Assembly (NCBI GenBank): GCA_016840905.1
Contig: JAEORM010000186.1
Coordinates: 1-5,711, forward strand
Origin: Candidatus Gerdarchaeota archaeon
GTDB lineage: Archaea; Asgardarchaeota; Heimdallarchaeia; JABLTI01
Direction: 5' to 3'
DNA: 5,711 nt
Part shown: one piece after another, positions 4,867-5,711 of the stretch
Layout of the letters: each line of letters starts with the position of its first letter
Position numbering within the stretch: position 1 is the stretch's first letter
The notes under the pieces: generated by a model
What the model was told of the DNA's origin: nothing
The model's input: the letters and a program-made list of their open reading frames with translations, nothing else
Database searches by the model: none
Program-made: the position numbers and the translations under genes

Positions 4867-5711
4867 GTGACTAAATTGGTTGTAAAGAAAAATACTGAAA
4901 CAATTATTGATAATTTCATTGAAAAGAACACTAAGAAATATGGTATCCCTAAAATTGCCTTGAAGGCGTTGCAGGATTTCGGGATTTTTGATGCTCGAGT
5001 ATTAAGTGTTTTAACTGAATCTGAAATAGCAGCTATTCCCAATATTAGTGAAAAAACAGCTGTATCCTTAGTACGTGCTGCAGATGATAATTTTAGAGGT
5101 CCATTATTCCAAAAAGCAGCTGATCAATCTGAACGTTTACTTAAAAAAAGAAAATATTTTACTACTGGTTCTACAAATCTAGACAAGCTTTTAGGTGGGG
5201 GGATGCCTACTAGTGCTATAATTGAGATTAATGGTGAATATCGAACCGGAAAAACTCAAACTTGTTTAACCTGTTCAGTAACTGCTCAACGACCTGAAGA
5301 AAAAGGTGGACTTGGTCGTCCAGTAATTTATTTTGACACGGAAAACTCGTTTCAAGCAGAGCATCTACAAGACATCGCTGAACGCTTTGGTTTAAATCGA
5401 GAGGAAGTGTTGAGTAACCTTTTTGTTGTTCAGGCCGAACAGTTACGTTATTTAAATCAAGCTATTGATCGTTTACCTGGTTATGTTCAAGCTTTAGATC
5501 CTGGTTTAATAATCATTGACTCATTGATGGCTCCATTTAGAGCTGAATTTCATGAATTGAATCTTTTAGCTGTTCGTCAAAAGAAAATAGGTAAATTAAT
5601 AGGTCTTCTAAAACGAATAGCAATTGCTTTCAATACCTCAGTAATATTCACCAATCAAGTTATGGCTAATATTGGTACCATGGCTGCAACATTTAATCCT
5701 GTTATAGCTGC
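4867..5711 (+). CDS. radA: DNA repair and recombination protein RadA (Rad51/RecA family), 3' end missing
   Basis: The frame opens after TAG 4861-4863. It can start at GTG 4867 or at TTG 4876, which has a weak GAG-type site 8 bases upstream, and it is open to the window end. 281 codons are visible of a family usually about 320-350. Residues 27-72 are the helix-hairpin-helix domain (IAAIPNISEKTAVSLVRAA). FQKA (81-84) matches the FxxA polymerisation motif. TGSTNLDKLLGGG leads to the P-loop GEYRTGKTQ (123-131). The catalytic Glu is E159 (FDTEN), Walker B is LIIID (214-218), and TNQVMA (262-267) precedes loop L2. The HhH domain separates it from RadB. RadA forms filaments on single-stranded DNA and drives ATP-dependent strand exchange. 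Two oddities stand out: an Arg-Thr P-loop like eukaryotic Rad51, and loop L1 (RAEFHELNLLAVRQ, 225-238) lacking the usual Gly-Arg. It could be a divergent paralogue; the rest of the gene and genome would decide. Confidence 0.92.
   Translation, partial: MTKLVVKKNTETIIDNFIEKNTKKYGIPKIALKALQDFGIFDARVLSVLTESEIAAIPNISEKTAVSLVRAADDNFRGPLFQKAADQSERLLKKRKYFTTGSTNLDKLLGGGMPTSAIIEINGEYRTGKTQTCLTCSVTAQRPEEKGGLGRPVIYFDTENSFQAEHLQDIAERFGLNREEVLSNLFVVQAEQLRYLNQAIDRLPGYVQALDPGLIIIDSLMAPFRAEFHELNLLAVRQKKIGKLIGLLKRIAIAFNTSVIFTNQVMANIGTMAATFNPVIA

Noticed and set aside
4845..5042. Minus-strand 65-codon open frame
   Set aside because: It is antisense to the radA helix-hairpin-helix region, which is clearly coding on the + strand.
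5233..5580. RadB or KaiC-like ATPase instead of RadA
   Set aside because: An N-terminal helix-hairpin-helix domain, an FxxA linker motif and the LLGGG-to-P-loop arrangement are present. RadB lacks the HhH domain and KaiC has a different layout.

Overview
The window looks like low-GC archaeal chromosome (roughly one third G+C by eye). The evidence is a RadA/Rad51-type recombinase with an N-terminal helix-hairpin-helix domain, a BRE/TATA-box promoter, oligo-T tracts in place of hairpin terminators, and Shine-Dalgarno-led TTG starts. The RadA P-loop reads GEYRTGKTQ, closer to eukaryotic Rad51/Dmc1 than to the GEFGSGKTQ typical of archaea. That would fit an Asgard-type lineage, but this assignment is an inference with low confidence.

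Layout. (1) 1-1758, +: the C-terminal 585 residues of a large, probably extracytoplasmic protein with a single C-terminal membrane anchor; its family is not recognised. (2) 1759-1874: oligo-T terminator region, then a clear BRE/TATA promoter and a 7-bp-arm palindrome near the predicted transcription start. (3) 1875-3226, +: a two-gene unit encoding a winged-helix DNA-binding protein and a four-helix membrane protein. The second gene has a strong AGGAGG but no ATG, GTG or TTG at normal spacing. (4) 3232-4697, -: a convergent two-gene unit. A HAD-superfamily protein with an acidic, repeat-bearing N-terminal extension comes first, then a small HEAT-repeat protein. (5) 4698-4866: a divergent intergenic region with a candidate promoter on each strand. 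(6) 4867-5711, +: the first 281 codons of radA, cut by the window end.

How the parts may work together. The winged-helix gene probably regulates its own unit through the palindrome, and its membrane partner may sense or transmit an envelope signal; this is inferred from adjacency alone. The HAD and HEAT genes form one transcription unit divergent from radA, so co-regulation with recombination is possible but unproven. The most notable molecular oddities are two. The HAD motif I reads DYSGT, lacking the second Asp of ordinary HAD phosphatases. The RadA loop L1 lacks the usual Gly-Arg pair while keeping Walker A, Walker B, the catalytic Glu and the TNQ motif. I found no RNA genes, CRISPR arrays or mobile elements.
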